Part shown: one piece after another, positions 9,980 to 21,566 of the stretch
How positions within the stretch are numbered: position 1 is the first letter of the stretch
Layout: each line of letters begins with the position of its first letter
Source of the DNA: Lepidonotus clava
Lineage: Eukaryota; Annelida; Polychaeta; Phyllodocida; Polynoidae
Length of the DNA: 64,000 nt
Assembly (NCBI GenBank): GCA_936440205.1
Contig: OW387133.1
Span: forward strand, 50,370,374-50,434,373
Reading direction: 5' to 3'
Notes under the pieces: generated by a model
Database searches by the model: none
What the model was told of the DNA's origin: nothing
Seen by the model: the letters and a program-made list of their open reading frames with translations, nothing else
Program-made: the position numbers and the translations under genes

Positions 9980-12900
9980 CTAAAGGTCGAGACGTTTCGG
10001 AGCCCTTCGGACTCTAGACCCTCGTCTCAAGTTGGCACTCCCCTCCATAGGGACATCTTCCAAAACTACAGGCTTTCGCCTATCCCTATTATCCCCAGAG
10101 GGGACTTCTACTACGTCACCCTCTGGGTGTGCCTCTACAGATCCATCTTCTCCAGCTTCACTCTCTTCATCAGAAGAATCCTCCCCTAGATCACGGTGTT
10201 GGTCCGCCCCTGCCGGTTCAGGGATGACCTCCTGTGGTTCATCTTCAGGTTCTGACACACCATCTTCCTCTACTTCTTGCCACTGAGGGGGCAACTCTCC
10301 ATAATGGAGTTTCAAATGGTCGACGTGGACCCTAACCATCCCGCTATCAGGGTAGCGTTGGATTTCACAATTTAGGTCGGTGGGACAACCAACCACCTTG
10401 TATGGTCCAACCCATCCCTTCCCAAGTTTCCTCTTAAATGAGGGTGGGTACCACCTCCAAACAAACTGCCCCACATGGTAACGGGTTGGCTTTGTACGGA
10501 GGTCGTAATTTCTCTTCTGACGAATTCGACTCGTCTCCAAATTCTCATACACTTTTTGGTGTACACCAGCCATGACTTGGCGTACCCACTCAATGTATTC
10601 TACAGGGCACTGCCAAGGTTCATCCTCAGGGGGTGAACCCGCAATGAGGTCAATAGGCAAGGTACCCTCACTATGTAAAAACAAACGATTCGGAGTACAC
10701 CCGGTGCTCTCGTGCTGTGTTGCACGATATGCAGCCATGACATAAGGGAGATGGTCATCCCAATCATCCCTATTGTCATTTACATAAGCCTTTAACATCT
10801 GTAGGAGAGTACGGTTATGTCTCTCTACATGACCATCTGATTGGGGCCGGTAAGGAGTCGTTCGAGTCTTCTCAATACCGAGCATCGAACACATCTGACT
10901 AAATAAATGTGACTCAAAGTTCGGCCCCTGATCAGTATGAATTTGCCTTGGCAACCCAAATACCATGAAAAAATCAGTCATAACTGCGTCTGCAACTGTT
11001 TGGGCCAGCTGGTTGGGCATAGCCCAGGCATGAGCCCATTTAGAAAAGTGGTCTGTTAGGACCAAAATGTACTTATTTCCACCATCTGTCTCAGGAAGCT
11101 CTCCGAGAACATCAATGTGTACACGGTCTAAACGACAACCAGTAGGGATCTGCCGCAAGCGTGCCCTATGCCCTGGTCCTGGCTTTATCTGGGCACATAT
11201 GTTGCATTCCCTGCACCATCTATTAAGGTCACTCTTGCATCTAGGCCAATAAAACTTCCTACGAACTTGGGCAATCACCCTCTTGGTACCCATATGCCCA
11301 CCAGTCCGACTGGCATGGACCTCACGAAAAATCTCAAACCGTAACTTCAGGGGTGTCACCAACTGGAGGCGGGTCACAGCCTCTTGGCCTTCCCCCTTAA
11401 CATACTTCCTGTAAAGAACTCCATCCCGGACAACTAAACTAGACCATTGGATACAAATCACTCGGGTATCTTCGTCATATCCGAGTAAAGTCTCCCTATC
11501 TGGTCGGCCAACCTCATCTAACTTCCACTGGAGGATTTTCCTAACAACAGGGTCCTCCTGCTGCATCCGCTGGAGGTCCTCCAGGGACCATGTGTCCAAC
11601 CAGTTAGGCTCGGTTGACGGCCCCTCAGCCAAGTCATCCTCTGACTCATTACCTTCAGATGCCGTTTCCCAATGTCCATCTGGGTCGGCCACTTGCCTCA
11701 CAGCATCCGAAATAACTGGATTAACCACAGCACTCTGCTCCAAAACAAATTTGGCATGTTGCTTTCTCAACCCACAGTCCTTTGGAAGAAACTTAGGACA
11801 ATCGGACTCAGTCCGATCTCCCAAGAAACCGTCTGCCTCCTCCTCTTCACTCTCGCTACTGAGCGCATCACAAATGTAATCAGAGGGAAAAATGGGCTCC
11901 TGCCTAGACAACTCGGGCACCTCCTTCCCAAGACATGTAAGCCGTACAGGTGACAGAACCCCTGTCATCTCCTGATCTGGCTTAGAGGGTATCTCCCTCC
12001 CCTTACATGTAGGCCTATCAGGTGATGGCAACCCTGCCATACCTCCCTGATTCAGCCCAGAGGGTACCACCCTCTCTTGAGCTCTCGGAAACCCTTCGAC
12101 CAAAACTCCAGCACACGCAAGCCTCCCAGGCAACAGCTCCCTAGCTGTCACACTGGAATCTGGCTTAGAGGGCAACTCCCTCCCCATTCTGGGCGATGGA
12201 TCACACACCAACCCCCCGGAACGTGTGGGTCTACAAGGAGACAGTAAACCTGCCTTATTTCCTTGATCTAACCCAAGGGGCAGCACCCCTTTCTGGTCTG
12301 GCCGAACCCAACTAGTCTCGACAGAACGCACATCCTTCATAGGCAAATGGTCTTCCGTAGGGCACTCTGGGCACAAGTCCCGCAAACATGCCATCTTACG
12401 TTTAGGAACCTTCCGCGACAAGGCGTCAGCATTACCATGCTTGACCCCTTGCCTGTGTTCAATCTCAAAGTCAAAGGTACTCAGCTGTAGGACCCATCGT
12501 CCCACCATGGCTTCAGCATCCTTGAAACGCATCAGCCACTTCAAGGACACATGGTCAGTACGGATCTTAAATTTCTGACCCAACAAATAATGTCTGTATT
12601 GTTTTACAAACAAAACTACTGCAAAAAGTTCCCGGTAGGTAACACAGTAGTTACGCTGGGAGGAGGACAGGGTCTTACTTGCGTAAGATATTACTGTTTC
12701 CTCACCATCCTGCACTTGGGAGAGCACCGCTCCTACCCCAACATCACTAGCATCGGTATCAAGAATAAACAAATCTTCTTCAGCGTGAGAGGGATAACTC
12801 AAAATGGGAGCCTCTGTCAACTTTCGTTTCAAAGACTCAAAGGCTTCCTGACATTTCTCGGTCCAGGAAAACTCTTTGGTCTTTGACGTCAGTCTGTTCA

Positions 12901-14590
12901 GGGGCTCTGCAATCGCTGAGAAGCTCTTGATAAACCTCCGATAATAGTTCGCCAAACCCATAAAACTCTTCACCTCCGTAACAGAGGTTGGAGTCTTCCA
13001 CTCACTCACAGCCTGAATCTTTTTCGGGTCACATTGAATTCCATCGCGTCCAACAATGTGACCCAAGAATCCAACTCTCTCGGCGAGCAAGTCACACTTG
13101 GTAGGCTTGAGCTTCAGCCCAGCGTCTCTCAGCCGAGAAAAGATGGATTCCAGATTGTAAAGAGCCTCATCAAAAGTTTTGCCCAGGACAATTATATCGT
13201 CTAAATAGACAAGACAGGTCTCCCACTGGAGACCTCGGAGAACCTTCTCCATAAGTCTGTCAAAAGTCGCTGGAGCATTGCACAAACCAAAAGGCATGAC
13301 ATTAAATTCATAAAGCCCTTTTCTGGTTACAAAGGCGGTCTTCTGCCTATCGCCATCCTCAACCTCAACCTGCCAGTAGCCACTGGCCAAGTCAAGGGTT
13401 GAAAACCACTGACTGCCATGGAGAGCATCCATGCAGTCTGAAATATAAGGCAACGGATAAGCGTCCTTCTCCGTAGCCTCATTCAAATGGCGGTAATCAA
13501 CGCAAAAGCGAACCGACCCATCCTTCTTAGTAACCAGAACAACCTGTGAAGCCCAGGCGCTGTCACTCTCCCTTACGATGCCTTTTTCCAACATAGAGTC
13601 AACTTCTCTTTCAATAACTTTTCTCTGAGAGTCTGCAAAACGTCTGGGTGGTTTCTTTATGGGTCTGGACTGCCCTGTGTGAATCGCATGCTTCACAACT
13701 CCAGTGCGTCCAACTTGCCCATCAGGCCCCATAAAGACATCCTGATTTTCTACCAGGAGACCACCGAGCATCTCAAGCTCCTCTTTGCTCAGCCCACTAG
13801 CAGCGTCAGCCACTAGTGGCCTGAGATGCTCTGGCAACTGCTCAACCGAGCAAGATCTGCGGGACTGCTGACCTCCCCCGGTTGATACAGGAGCCACAGA
13901 CACACTCTCCAGTTCCTCAGCCGGTGTCCAAATGCCGAGTATGGTCCCCGGTTTGACACGTACTGGATCTTCACTAAAATTTGAAAGGACAACCCTAACC
14001 CTCCCCTGGTCCTGGCAAACTAATGCCTTAGGAACCAAGACACCAGTCCGGTGCATAAACTCAAGGGATGGTTCGACAATGCCTTCTTTAGCTAAAAGTG
14101 AGTGGCTACCCAAAGTTCCACAGACAACCATTTCGTGCTCAGCAGGTACAACAAACCCAACTTCAGCCCTAACTTGGGCAACACCATCACGCATCCTCTC
14201 ATGGAGTTGGATCTTATTGCCATCAACTGACAAAATGCCTCTAACTAGGTCCATTTGGCACTCACGGGCTGACCGTAAGTACCGAATTCCCAGTAAGCCC
14301 TCAAAATTTCCTAACTCCGCTACAATGGTGGGTATCTCATACCAACAACTGCCGAGCCAAACTTCAAGTGTTGTTTCACCGTAAACTTTGAGAGCCTCAC
14401 CTCCAGCTCCTCTCAACAGGAGTGGACACGCCCTGAGAGAAGGTCTATTCATAGGCTCCATCGCCATGAACTTCTCAAAATTAATCAGGCTATGCCCAGC
14501 CCCAGAATCAACTAACCACTCAACATTCAATCCGGCAGAATGACTGTTTACAAACCAACACTCATCATCCACTGCCCGGACATGAATCAA
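9980..14590 (-). CDS. pol polyprotein (protease, RT, RNase H, integrase)
   Basis: This 1536-residue Ty3/gypsy Pol has an aspartic protease with LVDSGAG near residues 26-32. The reverse transcriptase has KKDGSVRFCVDYRHLN near 355 and YLDD near 462. RNase H runs from LDTDASD near 610 to NADALSRK near 720. The integrase has a zinc-binding H-x-H-C-C region near 1092-1130 and catalytic D, D and E near 1157, 1220 and 1254, followed by a GPY/F module (GWVGPYKVVG near 1397) and an acidic C-terminal tail. An unusually long hydrophilic linker of about 300 residues separates RNase H from integrase. No chromodomain is visible. The start lies downstream of the gag stop in another frame, so translation may depend on frameshifting or an internal start. 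Confidence 0.92.
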   Translation of the reverse strand: MIHVRAVDDECWFVNSHSAGLNVEWLVDSGAGHSLINFEKFMAMEPMNRPSLRACPLLLRGAGGEALKVYGETTLEVWLGSCWYEIPTIVAELGNFEGLLGIRYLRSARECQMDLVRGILSVDGNKIQLHERMRDGVAQVRAEVGFVVPAEHEMVVCGTLGSHSLLAKEGIVEPSLEFMHRTGVLVPKALVCQDQGRVRVVLSNFSEDPVRVKPGTILGIWTPAEELESVSVAPVSTGGGQQSRRSCSVEQLPEHLRPLVADAASGLSKEELEMLGGLLVENQDVFMGPDGQVGRTGVVKHAIHTGQSRPIKKPPRRFADSQRKVIEREVDSMLEKGIVRESDSAWASQVVLVTKKDGSVRFCVDYRHLNEATEKDAYPLPYISDCMDALHGSQWFSTLDLASGYWQVEVEDGDRQKTAFVTRKGLYEFNVMPFGLCNAPATFDRLMEKVLRGLQWETCLVYLDDIIVLGKTFDEALYNLESIFSRLRDAGLKLKPTKCDLLAERVGFLGHIVGRDGIQCDPKKIQAVSEWKTPTSVTEVKSFMGLANYYRRFIKSFSAIAEPLNRLTSKTKEFSWTEKCQEAFESLKRKLTEAPILSYPSHAEEDLFILDTDASDVGVGAVLSQVQDGEETVISYASKTLSSSQRNYCVTYRELFAVVLFVKQYRHYLLGQKFKIRTDHVSLKWLMRFKDAEAMVGRWVLQLSTFDFEIEHRQGVKHGNADALSRKVPKRKMACLRDLCPECPTEDHLPMKDVRSVETSWVRPDQKGVLPLGLDQGNKAGLLSPCRPTRSGGLVCDPSPRMGRELPSKPDSSVTARELLPGRLACAGVLVEGFPRAQERVVPSGLNQGGMAGLPSPDRPTCKGREIPSKPDQEMTGVLSPVRLTCLGKEVPELSRQEPIFPSDYICDALSSESEEEEADGFLGDRTESDCPKFLPKDCGLRKQHAKFVLEQSAVVNPVISDAVRQVADPDGHWETASEGNESEDDLAEGPSTEPNWLDTWSLEDLQRMQQEDPVVRKILQWKLDEVGRPDRETLLGYDEDTRVICIQWSSLVVRDGVLYRKYVKGEGQEAVTRLQLVTPLKLRFEIFREVHASRTGGHMGTKRVIAQVRRKFYWPRCKSDLNRWCRECNICAQIKPGPGHRARLRQIPTGCRLDRVHIDVLGELPETDGGNKYILVLTDHFSKWAHAWAMPNQLAQTVADAVMTDFFMVFGLPRQIHTDQGPNFESHLFSQMCSMLGIEKTRTTPYRPQSDGHVERHNRTLLQMLKAYVNDNRDDWDDHLPYVMAAYRATQHESTGCTPNRLFLHSEGTLPIDLIAGSPPEDEPWQCPVEYIEWVRQVMAGVHQKVYENLETSRIRQKRNYDLRTKPTRYHVGQFVWRWYPPSFKRKLGKGWVGPYKVVGCPTDLNCEIQRYPDSGMVRVHVDHLKLHYGELPPQWQEVEEDGVSEPEDEPQEVIPEPAGADQHRDLGEDSSDEESEAGEDGSVEAHPEGDVVEVPSGDNRDRRKPVVLEDVPMEGSANLRRGSRVRRAPKRLDL

Positions 14591-14655
14591 CTGCCCGATA
14601 TCCTCATCTACAACTAAATTGGTGGCTTTGCCCTTGGGCGGAGGGCCAGCCGGAT

Positions 14656-15786
14656 CTAGTTTAAATTCTCTGTCCTCGGGGTTCCACCATTTCCAGCCGA
14701 CTGGGCAGCTGAGGTGGTTCCCCCATTTTTGTCAGCAGAATTGTCAGGCCTGACAGGACATTTAATGGCATAATGACCCAGTTTGTGGCAACACCAACAT
14801 TCCACTTCTGACAAATCTTTCCTTCTATAAGAGCAGTTCTGCTGCTTTTTCTTCTCAAGGTCATCGATCCTCTGCTTAGCTTGCTCAAGCTCCTTGAGCA
14901 CCTGATCAAGCTTACTTGGCTGGCTCTTGGCATTGCCACCAGCAGCAGGAGTCTGCTGCACAGGGGCAACCACAGGAGCCGGCTTCTTCTTCGGTGGCTG
15001 ACTCATACTAACTGTATCGTCATACACACCGTATGCTGTGGCAGTATCCACAGCATCCCTCAGGGTAGCAGGGGTGAAAGCATGGACATGCCGTTTCATC
15101 CCATTGTCACGCAACCCTTTGACAAAAATGTTAATCAACAACCTCTCGTTTGGTGTTTCACCAGGAAAGGCACGAATCGCCAACCGGCGCAAATCATGGG
15201 CATAAGCTGCCAAAGATTCGTCGGCCTTAAGGACACGATTCATCAGTTTAAAAGTAAACTGAGCCTCTTGGCCAGGAGGCCGAAAACGACCTTTCAAGGC
15301 AGAAACTAGAGAATCAAAATCTGTTTGCAAGGGGAGGGCTACACTTGTCAGCACCTCCCTAGCATCTTGTACTAGACAGCAAGCCAGCTGCATGCCCTTT
15401 TCATCATAGGACCACTCGTTCCAGAGGGCTACGGCTTCAAAATGGCCAATAAAGTCCTCCAGATCACTTGCCCCATCATATTTCATGGGCACAATCATCT
15501 TCTTGGCAGGTTTGGCCTCACGCCTCCTAACAGGACTTGCCTGCCTAGGCCCCCTAACAACTGGGGTAGCCCTGCTAACAGCTGGCGTAGCCCTGCCATC
15601 CTGTGACCTAGCGTCAGAGAAATGGCTGGCTTCACTAATGTGAGAAACTGTGTCCCAATCATTGTCAGGGTGATCAGGTCCATCATTGACCTGATGCCTA
15701 ACAACAGCATTCGGCTGGGCATTGTTTATCCCAGCTGAACGGAAAGGCGACAACAGCCAGCTCACACTTCTGTTCAGGAAATCCAT
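14656..15786 (-). CDS. gag of the Ty3/gypsy element
   Basis: This 376-residue ORF opens at the first ATG after the leader. Residues about 90-250 form a retrotransposon Gag/capsid-like region (DLEDFIGHFEAVALWNEWS, then EAQFTFKLMNR). Next come a Lys/Glu-rich coiled-coil-like segment (LDQVLKELEQAKQRIDDLEK) and one CCHC zinc knuckle (CWCCHKLGHYAIKC) near residue 340. It would form the particle and bind the genomic RNA. It ends shortly before pol opens, the usual gag-pol arrangement. It differs slightly from the gag sequence of the left unit. Confidence 0.88.
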   Translation of the reverse strand: MDFLNRSVSWLLSPFRSAGINNAQPNAVVRHQVNDGPDHPDNDWDTVSHISEASHFSDARSQDGRATPAVSRATPVVRGPRQASPVRRREAKPAKKMIVPMKYDGASDLEDFIGHFEAVALWNEWSYDEKGMQLACCLVQDAREVLTSVALPLQTDFDSLVSALKGRFRPPGQEAQFTFKLMNRVLKADESLAAYAHDLRRLAIRAFPGETPNERLLINIFVKGLRDNGMKRHVHAFTPATLRDAVDTATAYGVYDDTVSMSQPPKKKPAPVVAPVQQTPAAGGNAKSQPSKLDQVLKELEQAKQRIDDLEKKKQQNCSYRRKDLSEVECWCCHKLGHYAIKCPVRPDNSADKNGGTTSAAQSAGNGGTPRTENLN

Positions 15787-16027
15787 CCTTACTACTCAGA
15801 AGCAACTCACAAAATAACAACCTTTTACAGGTTTAACTCAAATCAGAACCAGACCTGAGACACAAGTCCAGTTATAACCACTCACAAAAGGGTTGGTCAC
15901 CCTTCTGTAAATCACAGCACTGCTTAACCTGTACTCACAGGAACCTAACAAATCATGCACAACAAGGACATGCACAGCAAAAAGTTTCCTTAAATAAGGC
16001 ATCAACAAAACAGCCAGTAGCAGCTCA

Positions 16028-16029
16028 CC
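16028..16029 (-). other. Leader splice donor
   Basis: On the minus strand AAG|GTGAGC lies in the leader between the primer site and gag, right after a short ATG-initiated run. An identical site occurs in the left unit at 7614. With the acceptor at 9761 it could generate a subgenomic RNA for the third ORF. This is inference from consensus motifs only. Confidence 0.4.
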
Positions 16030-16192
16030 TTCTTGGGAGGTTGGCTCATGTCCAAGCAGGGCAAAAGCAAGCAAAGGTCAAGCTGAGGTCAAAGGTCAAG
16101 CAGAGGTCAAGCAGGTCGTCTGAAAAATGTAATAACTTCTCGTTGTGTATGGCTATCAAAATATCATTGGTCAAAGTCACAGCTATCTCCAA

Positions 16193-16210
16193 TCCTGGTC
16201 TCAGGCACCA
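16193..16210 (-). other. Primer-binding site region, right unit
   Basis: The minus-strand TGGTGCCTGAGACC follows the 5' LTR by five bases. The sequence is the same as in the left unit. The priming tRNA cannot be assigned confidently. Confidence 0.45.
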
Positions 16211-16215
16211 AAAAC

Positions 16216-17157
16216 TGTAGCGCTCCCTGGGTCAGGTTAGGCCCGGGGAGTCAATTTAAACCAGGTTGATCACTAGGATTGGAAGTGTGACAAATGACCA
16301 AACAACAGTAACTTAAGTTGAACAAAGTTTATTAAACAATCTCTCTAGATATAAAGTACAAGGCCAGAATGTACAAACAGTAACACAAAGTTACAAATAA
16401 GGTTTACAAAAATAAGTTCCACAAATAAAGGTTCCACAAATAAAGGTTACACAAATACCCTTTCACAAAAAGGTAAACAAAGTCTGTACTTTGAAAAATA
16501 CAAAATATAAACAAAGTCTGAAATTTGGAAAACAGGCCCAAATAAGTAAAGTCTTAATCTAGAACAGGCCAAACTAAGCAAGTCTGAAACTTTAGGGGAA
16601 AACTGTTAAGTCAAAATATATACTTGTGGGGCAAAACCATTAACTAAAAGTTAATAAAACAACCTAGTCTAACAGACATAGGCAAAACAACCACCACAAA
16701 GTATATCAAAAACCAGCCTAAAACTAGGCTATATCAGTAACAGTCCCCTAGAGCCAAACAGGCCTTCTAAGTCTCACAAGTCAGGGTTACCTACCAAGGT
16801 CAGAACCCTACAGCAACAAATCAGAGAGTGACCAGAGCCCCAGGAGAGCCCCCCTTATCTAGCCTGGGCACTGAAAGCACGGACCCCTGAGAGAGCACCC
16901 TACTCCAGACTCTCCAGTGCCCCAAACCCACTCCCCTGGAGTAAACAATGCTGTGCCCTGATTGGTCAGTCAAGGAGGGAGAGCAGGCCTCCCATTGGTC
17001 AGAAAGGGAGCCCTCTGATTGGCTCGTTCAGACCGTCCGTTCCGCCGAGTACGGGGAGTAGGAGAGCGGGCCGCGCGGTAAGCGTGTTGACGGGCCGCGC
17101 TGCAGCAGGCCCGGCGGGCGTCGATCGGCCCGGCCCGGTCCTCCGAGGAGCGCCACA
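16216..17157 (-). repeat. Right outer LTR (942 bp)
   Basis: This is the 5' LTR of the right unit. It matches the left outer LTR in length, with one visible base difference, and has the same TGT...ACA termini. It is followed by the ATAT target duplication at 17158-17161. Confidence 0.92.
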
Positions 17158-18680
17158 ATATAATGTCAAGGACTTGAGTTATAACCACAAAATGGTCAAG
17201 TTCTCACCCAGTTCTCAGAATTCATTGGTGCAGATAATTCTGTGAATATATATATATATATAAAGTTTACCATACAGTCATAATAGCTGTAATTCTGTAT
17301 TTTTATTGCATTACATGCATTTATCAAATGTGACCTTCTCCGAAACGTAGTCCCATGGCCTGGTCCATTGAATAGAAAATAATTCGGGTAATCTGATAAT
17401 GAAATCGTTATGTAAATATTAATTATTGATAAATAGAACGAGTTATTTGACCAGCATATTATGGTTGAACAGGCTAGATGTTGTAAATTCAAACTGCTCA
17501 TACAAATCAGTGTAAAATAGATGAGATTTGAATTTGCATGTATAAAGGTGACTTTAAAATCTATACTTATCTTTCTTGTAATTGAAATAGTGTTTAATAT
17601 GTTTTTCAGATGACAAAGATTTTTTATTCTGAACTTCTATTTTGTTGTAATGAGTTGTATTTCATGGTTACCGTTATTTTGATCTTTGTATGTAGCGTAT
17701 AATGTTATCATCACTATGATTTAGCTTAAAAAGCAGTAAGGGCTGCCAATTTTTTAGCATTCTTTTATTAAAGATAGGACCATCCTCAAGTACGTACGTT
17801 ATAACTGCTCAAAGAGGCATTCAGATTCAATAAGGCACTCGCTGAAAATGTCAGGCTCTTGACATATTTTTGAATTCAAATATTTTTATAAATGTAGTTA
17901 AACCCGTTTACAAAGGGTCTTTCCTGGATGATATTGTCCGAGGGTTCTCCAAAATTTCCATTTTATTGTTCATTTTCACCTGAATGCAAACCTCAAAAAT
18001 CAGGGCGAACAAATGCTCCCCATGGTGAAAGTGTGGATTTTGAGTGTTAAAAAAGTCAAAAAATAGAATTTAAGTTATTGAACCAATGGTTGTATTTCCC
18101 AAATATACAAGTAAGGACCAAACTTATTCAAAAGAAATTAGAACGTTAAGTTTTTTTGTTAAAAAGTTAGAATGATTTAAAATCAGGTCCTATTCTTTAA
18201 TATTTTCACTCATTTTCTCCTATTTTTTTCTGATAAAAATAAAGTGAATCAATAATATTCAATTGCATACGAATAATAAGCTTTCTAAGCAAATGTAAGG
18301 ATGTGTATTGCACCTTATAGAATACAAAATTATCTTTCAGATGATATCTAGAACGTTGAAATCAGATATTAAGTTACAGAGATACTGAAATTATACTACT
18401 CTGGCCATAAACTTCAAGGGCACTAACGTTATCAATTTTGAGCTTATACTGTAAATATCAAACCTTTGCTCATGGTGAATATTGACAAATTTGGGACTGT
18501 TTCCAAGATAAGTTGTTAATATTTTAATAATTATCTTAAAATAAAGGCAATTTTGCAATATTTATGATAAAAGCTTCCCTTGGCGACTGCACAACGGTTC
18601 TTGGTCCTTTTATTTTGATATAATATAGCATTATGGTAATTTTTGTTATCAAATCTAGGATAAAAAGGGTTAAAATGACA

Positions 18681-19073
18681 GTCTTGTAGATACCATAAAA
18701 GTCTTGTAGATACCATCTTGTAGATACTTTTTACTACGTATTTGCCTCTAGGACCCTTAATAATGTATCCATTGGCTTGAAAATTGGTATACTGTCTACT
18801 CTGCTGGAGGTCAAGCCTTTGTTAGTAAAGAATTTTAAAATTTATTTATATTTTGTGATATATGCATGGTCTTGTAGATACCCTCTTAAATAATCTCTCC
18901 AAAAAATGCATTTTGCACCCCTGGATTTCCATTATGATAAAGCATTTTGGATATTTTCAAGTTTTTAGTTGGAAGGTCCTGGTTAATTCTAATTATTGAC
19001 ACTAAAATAATCCTATATTTGGTTTGTTTTTCAATAAAAATGCTTTATTTAATGAAAAAGTCTTGTAGATACC
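18681..19073 (+). repeat. Five irregularly spaced CTTGTAGATAC motifs
   Basis: GTCTTGTAGATACC occurs at 18681, 18701, 18869 and 19060, with a near copy at 18715 (ATCTTGTAGATAC). Spacings are 20, 14, about 154 and about 191 bp, and the intervening DNA is not obviously repeated. This is too many exact copies of a 12-14-mer for chance, but the spacing rules out a simple tandem array. Confidence 0.7.
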
Positions 19074-21452
19074 TTTTTCTGTGGACACTTTTCAGTGATT
19101 TAAATCAAAATGAAGAATTATAGATATAAATTTTCAAAATTGATCATCTAATAAAAAATAATACATAGATTGTAGTAAAAGTCATTTCCTTTGTTCATAC
19201 GGTATTTTAATCAATATTTTGATCAAAATGAAATTTTAACTCTCCCTGTGGACATAGTATTTATTGGGTATAGGCCTGATTTATCTCTAAATATCTAATA
19301 ATTAATTATTTTCTACAAAAATAAATTTCATATGCAAAGATTGATTTTTATATGAATAATTTAGCAAATCAAACAATGGTATTCAATTATGATAATGGAA
19401 AATGTTACAACACTTTATATCCTGAAGACATCAAAGTCCACACTTAACGTGGTTTCACCCCCGGGCGGGGGCAACTGTCCCTGTGACCACCACCCACTAT
19501 CAAATATGCACCCCAAGAACCTACCGACTACCCACGCCCACATCCAATAAACCCACCATCCTCACACACTATGTAAGGCCCTCAGACATAACCCACGACC
19601 CTCATCCTGACCTAAGGCAGTCAAACCTCCTTCAGGGGAAACAATAAGCTAAACAGTGCCCCCACGACCCCCCTCTTGCCAATGAATATGGGGTGGGGGT
19701 AGGGGGATTGGGTCGATGTCGTGTGCAATCTTAAGAAATGTCCCTGTCTCCCTGTCAAATTTAAGTAATTACCCCTACCCCCATGATATCATATTTTTGT
19801 TGTTTTGTCCCATGTCACTATCCATTTATCGTTAATTAGACCAAATCGCTATTTCAATATGAGCTTTATTAAAGCTTTTTCATTATGAGCTTTATCAAAG
19901 TCTGAATGTATACGTAGATGCAAAAGCCTTGCTCATCTCACTGAAATAATTGGTGGGAAAAGAACATTCAAATTCATTGTTTACCATGCATAATGGATGT
20001 ATAGTTATGTGTTATAATTATGCTATAAATTATTATGTTTTCTATGCTTTCACTGCCATAGGCAACAATAATGTGTCCCAAGGGGGTTGCCCCTCTGACT
20101 CTTAAATGGTAACAGGGAAGTCCAAGGTTCCTCATAGAATCCCAGCTCCTTTCATGGAATGTCAGGAGACCCTTTTCTAAAGATAGTTTCTAAAGCGAAA
20201 ACGGATGATGACTCTTGTTTGATTATGAAGTGTTTTGTCTGAACTTCCTTGTCTTCCATGTCGATTATGTACCGTATAAGGCGTGTTTAGGTATTCGAAA
20301 TATTATCAACACAGATCCAATTAAAAAAAGATTAAATATTTTAGTTATAATAATACCTGCCTCTTGAGGATCTTTTATATAATAAAAAGTAGTTCTTTTG
20401 CATTTAAGGTCTTTAGTACTTCTGAATTTAAGGTTTTTGACCTCCATCTTCACAGGCACAGATACGATGGAGCAGCGTCTATTTGTACCATATATTTCAG
20501 TAATAACTATTATCAACATCGGCTTAATTATAACAACTGCCATTCTTAAGCAATTCCACACAAAGTCAAGTTTCTCCGAAAAAGAACGAGTGAGACAGAC
20601 GGCTGATAAACTACACCAAAAGGATGAATGGTTGAATTACACTAGCTGTGAGATTGTTTATCCTAGTGGGCAGAGGATACTGCCCTTGAGGTGGGACTTT
20701 ATGTTAAGGGAGAGGGGCAAAAATGTGTGTCATCCACATTCCGAATATTCCTGGCGCCCCCTCTCTTTGGCATTATTATAGCCAGATGAGAAGGCGTCCC
20801 TAAACATAATGTACCAATGACAACTGCCTGCTTTAGTACATATTTGCTCACCTGAGGACCATTCTTTTTGTGTTTTTCAAATTAAAAAAAAAGTTTTCTC
20901 TGGACATTTTTTCCCTTTTTGATAGAATGACATGATTGCATGTACCTGTGCTTGTGCCAAGGAGTATAAAGTTTAACCATGGAATAGTAGATTACCCAAC
21001 GAGGGGAAAGGATGCTCCGAGGTTTCTCTATTTCCTATCATAACACTAATATTTAAGGAGATATGAGTAGATTTGTGAAATTTCATTAGACTAACTTTTT
21101 GTGTAGAATTCAGTGATCATACTCAAACATTTCATTTAAATGGAATATTCCCTTATTTGGAATGTCCATGGAATGTTTTGATTAGGAAAATTCACATCAT
21201 TTCTCCTGTTTGGTTTCCATGGAAACTAGATCTTAGAAAATTTAGATAGAATAGAGCCACACATTAGAAACTATTTCTTTAGGAACGTCACATTGAAAAC
21301 GAAATGGGAATATCATTTTTAGATCAAAATTGATCAATATAATTGTATTTCTGACTATTTGTTTCATAATTATCATAATTTATAATAGTTATAATTTTTC
21401 GATAAAAAGTGGATACTAGTGATTTTGCCCATTTCCATGTGCCATGACTATA

Positions 21453-21566
21453 ACATGTTTAAGGAGATATAACTCCTTTAATAATGATCACATTTGGACA
21501 TGCTTAGTATCATTTGAAAGCTAAGAACATGCTCTACAAAAGTAAAATTCGCAAAAATCCTGCACA
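21453..21566. repeat. Dispersed repeat, copy 2
   Basis: Related to 2458-2586: ACATGTTTAAGGAGATATAA, then ATCATTTGAAAGCTAAGAAC, then AAAATCCTGCACAG. It has a shorter internal part than copy 1. Family not recognised. Confidence 0.5.

Larger units (their letters stand above)
7802..17157 (-). mobile_element. Ty3/gypsy element, right unit (looks whole)
   Basis: This 9.36-kb minus-strand element has LTRs at 16216-17157 (5') and 7802-8726 (3'). Between them lie the leader, gag (15786-14656), pol (14590-9980), a third ORF with C2H2 fingers (9772-9053), a 31-bp tandem repeat and a polypurine tract. Domain order protease, RT, RNase H, integrase is that of Metaviridae (Ty3/gypsy). There is no envelope gene in the env position; the zinc-finger ORF sits there instead. 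All three long ORFs are open, so it looks whole and young. Confidence 0.9.

Noticed and set aside
16193-16210. Assignment of the primer tRNA as Phe or His
   Set aside because: Only the first seven bases match well, so the tRNA was left unassigned.
18681-19073. A CRISPR-like or tandem repeat array
   Set aside because: Spacing is irregular, copies are few, and the genome is eukaryotic.
20265-20781. A membrane-like 127-residue ORF on plus with an antisense 98-residue ORF
   Set aside because: There is no splice, promoter or family support, and the overlapping frames are in AT-rich DNA.
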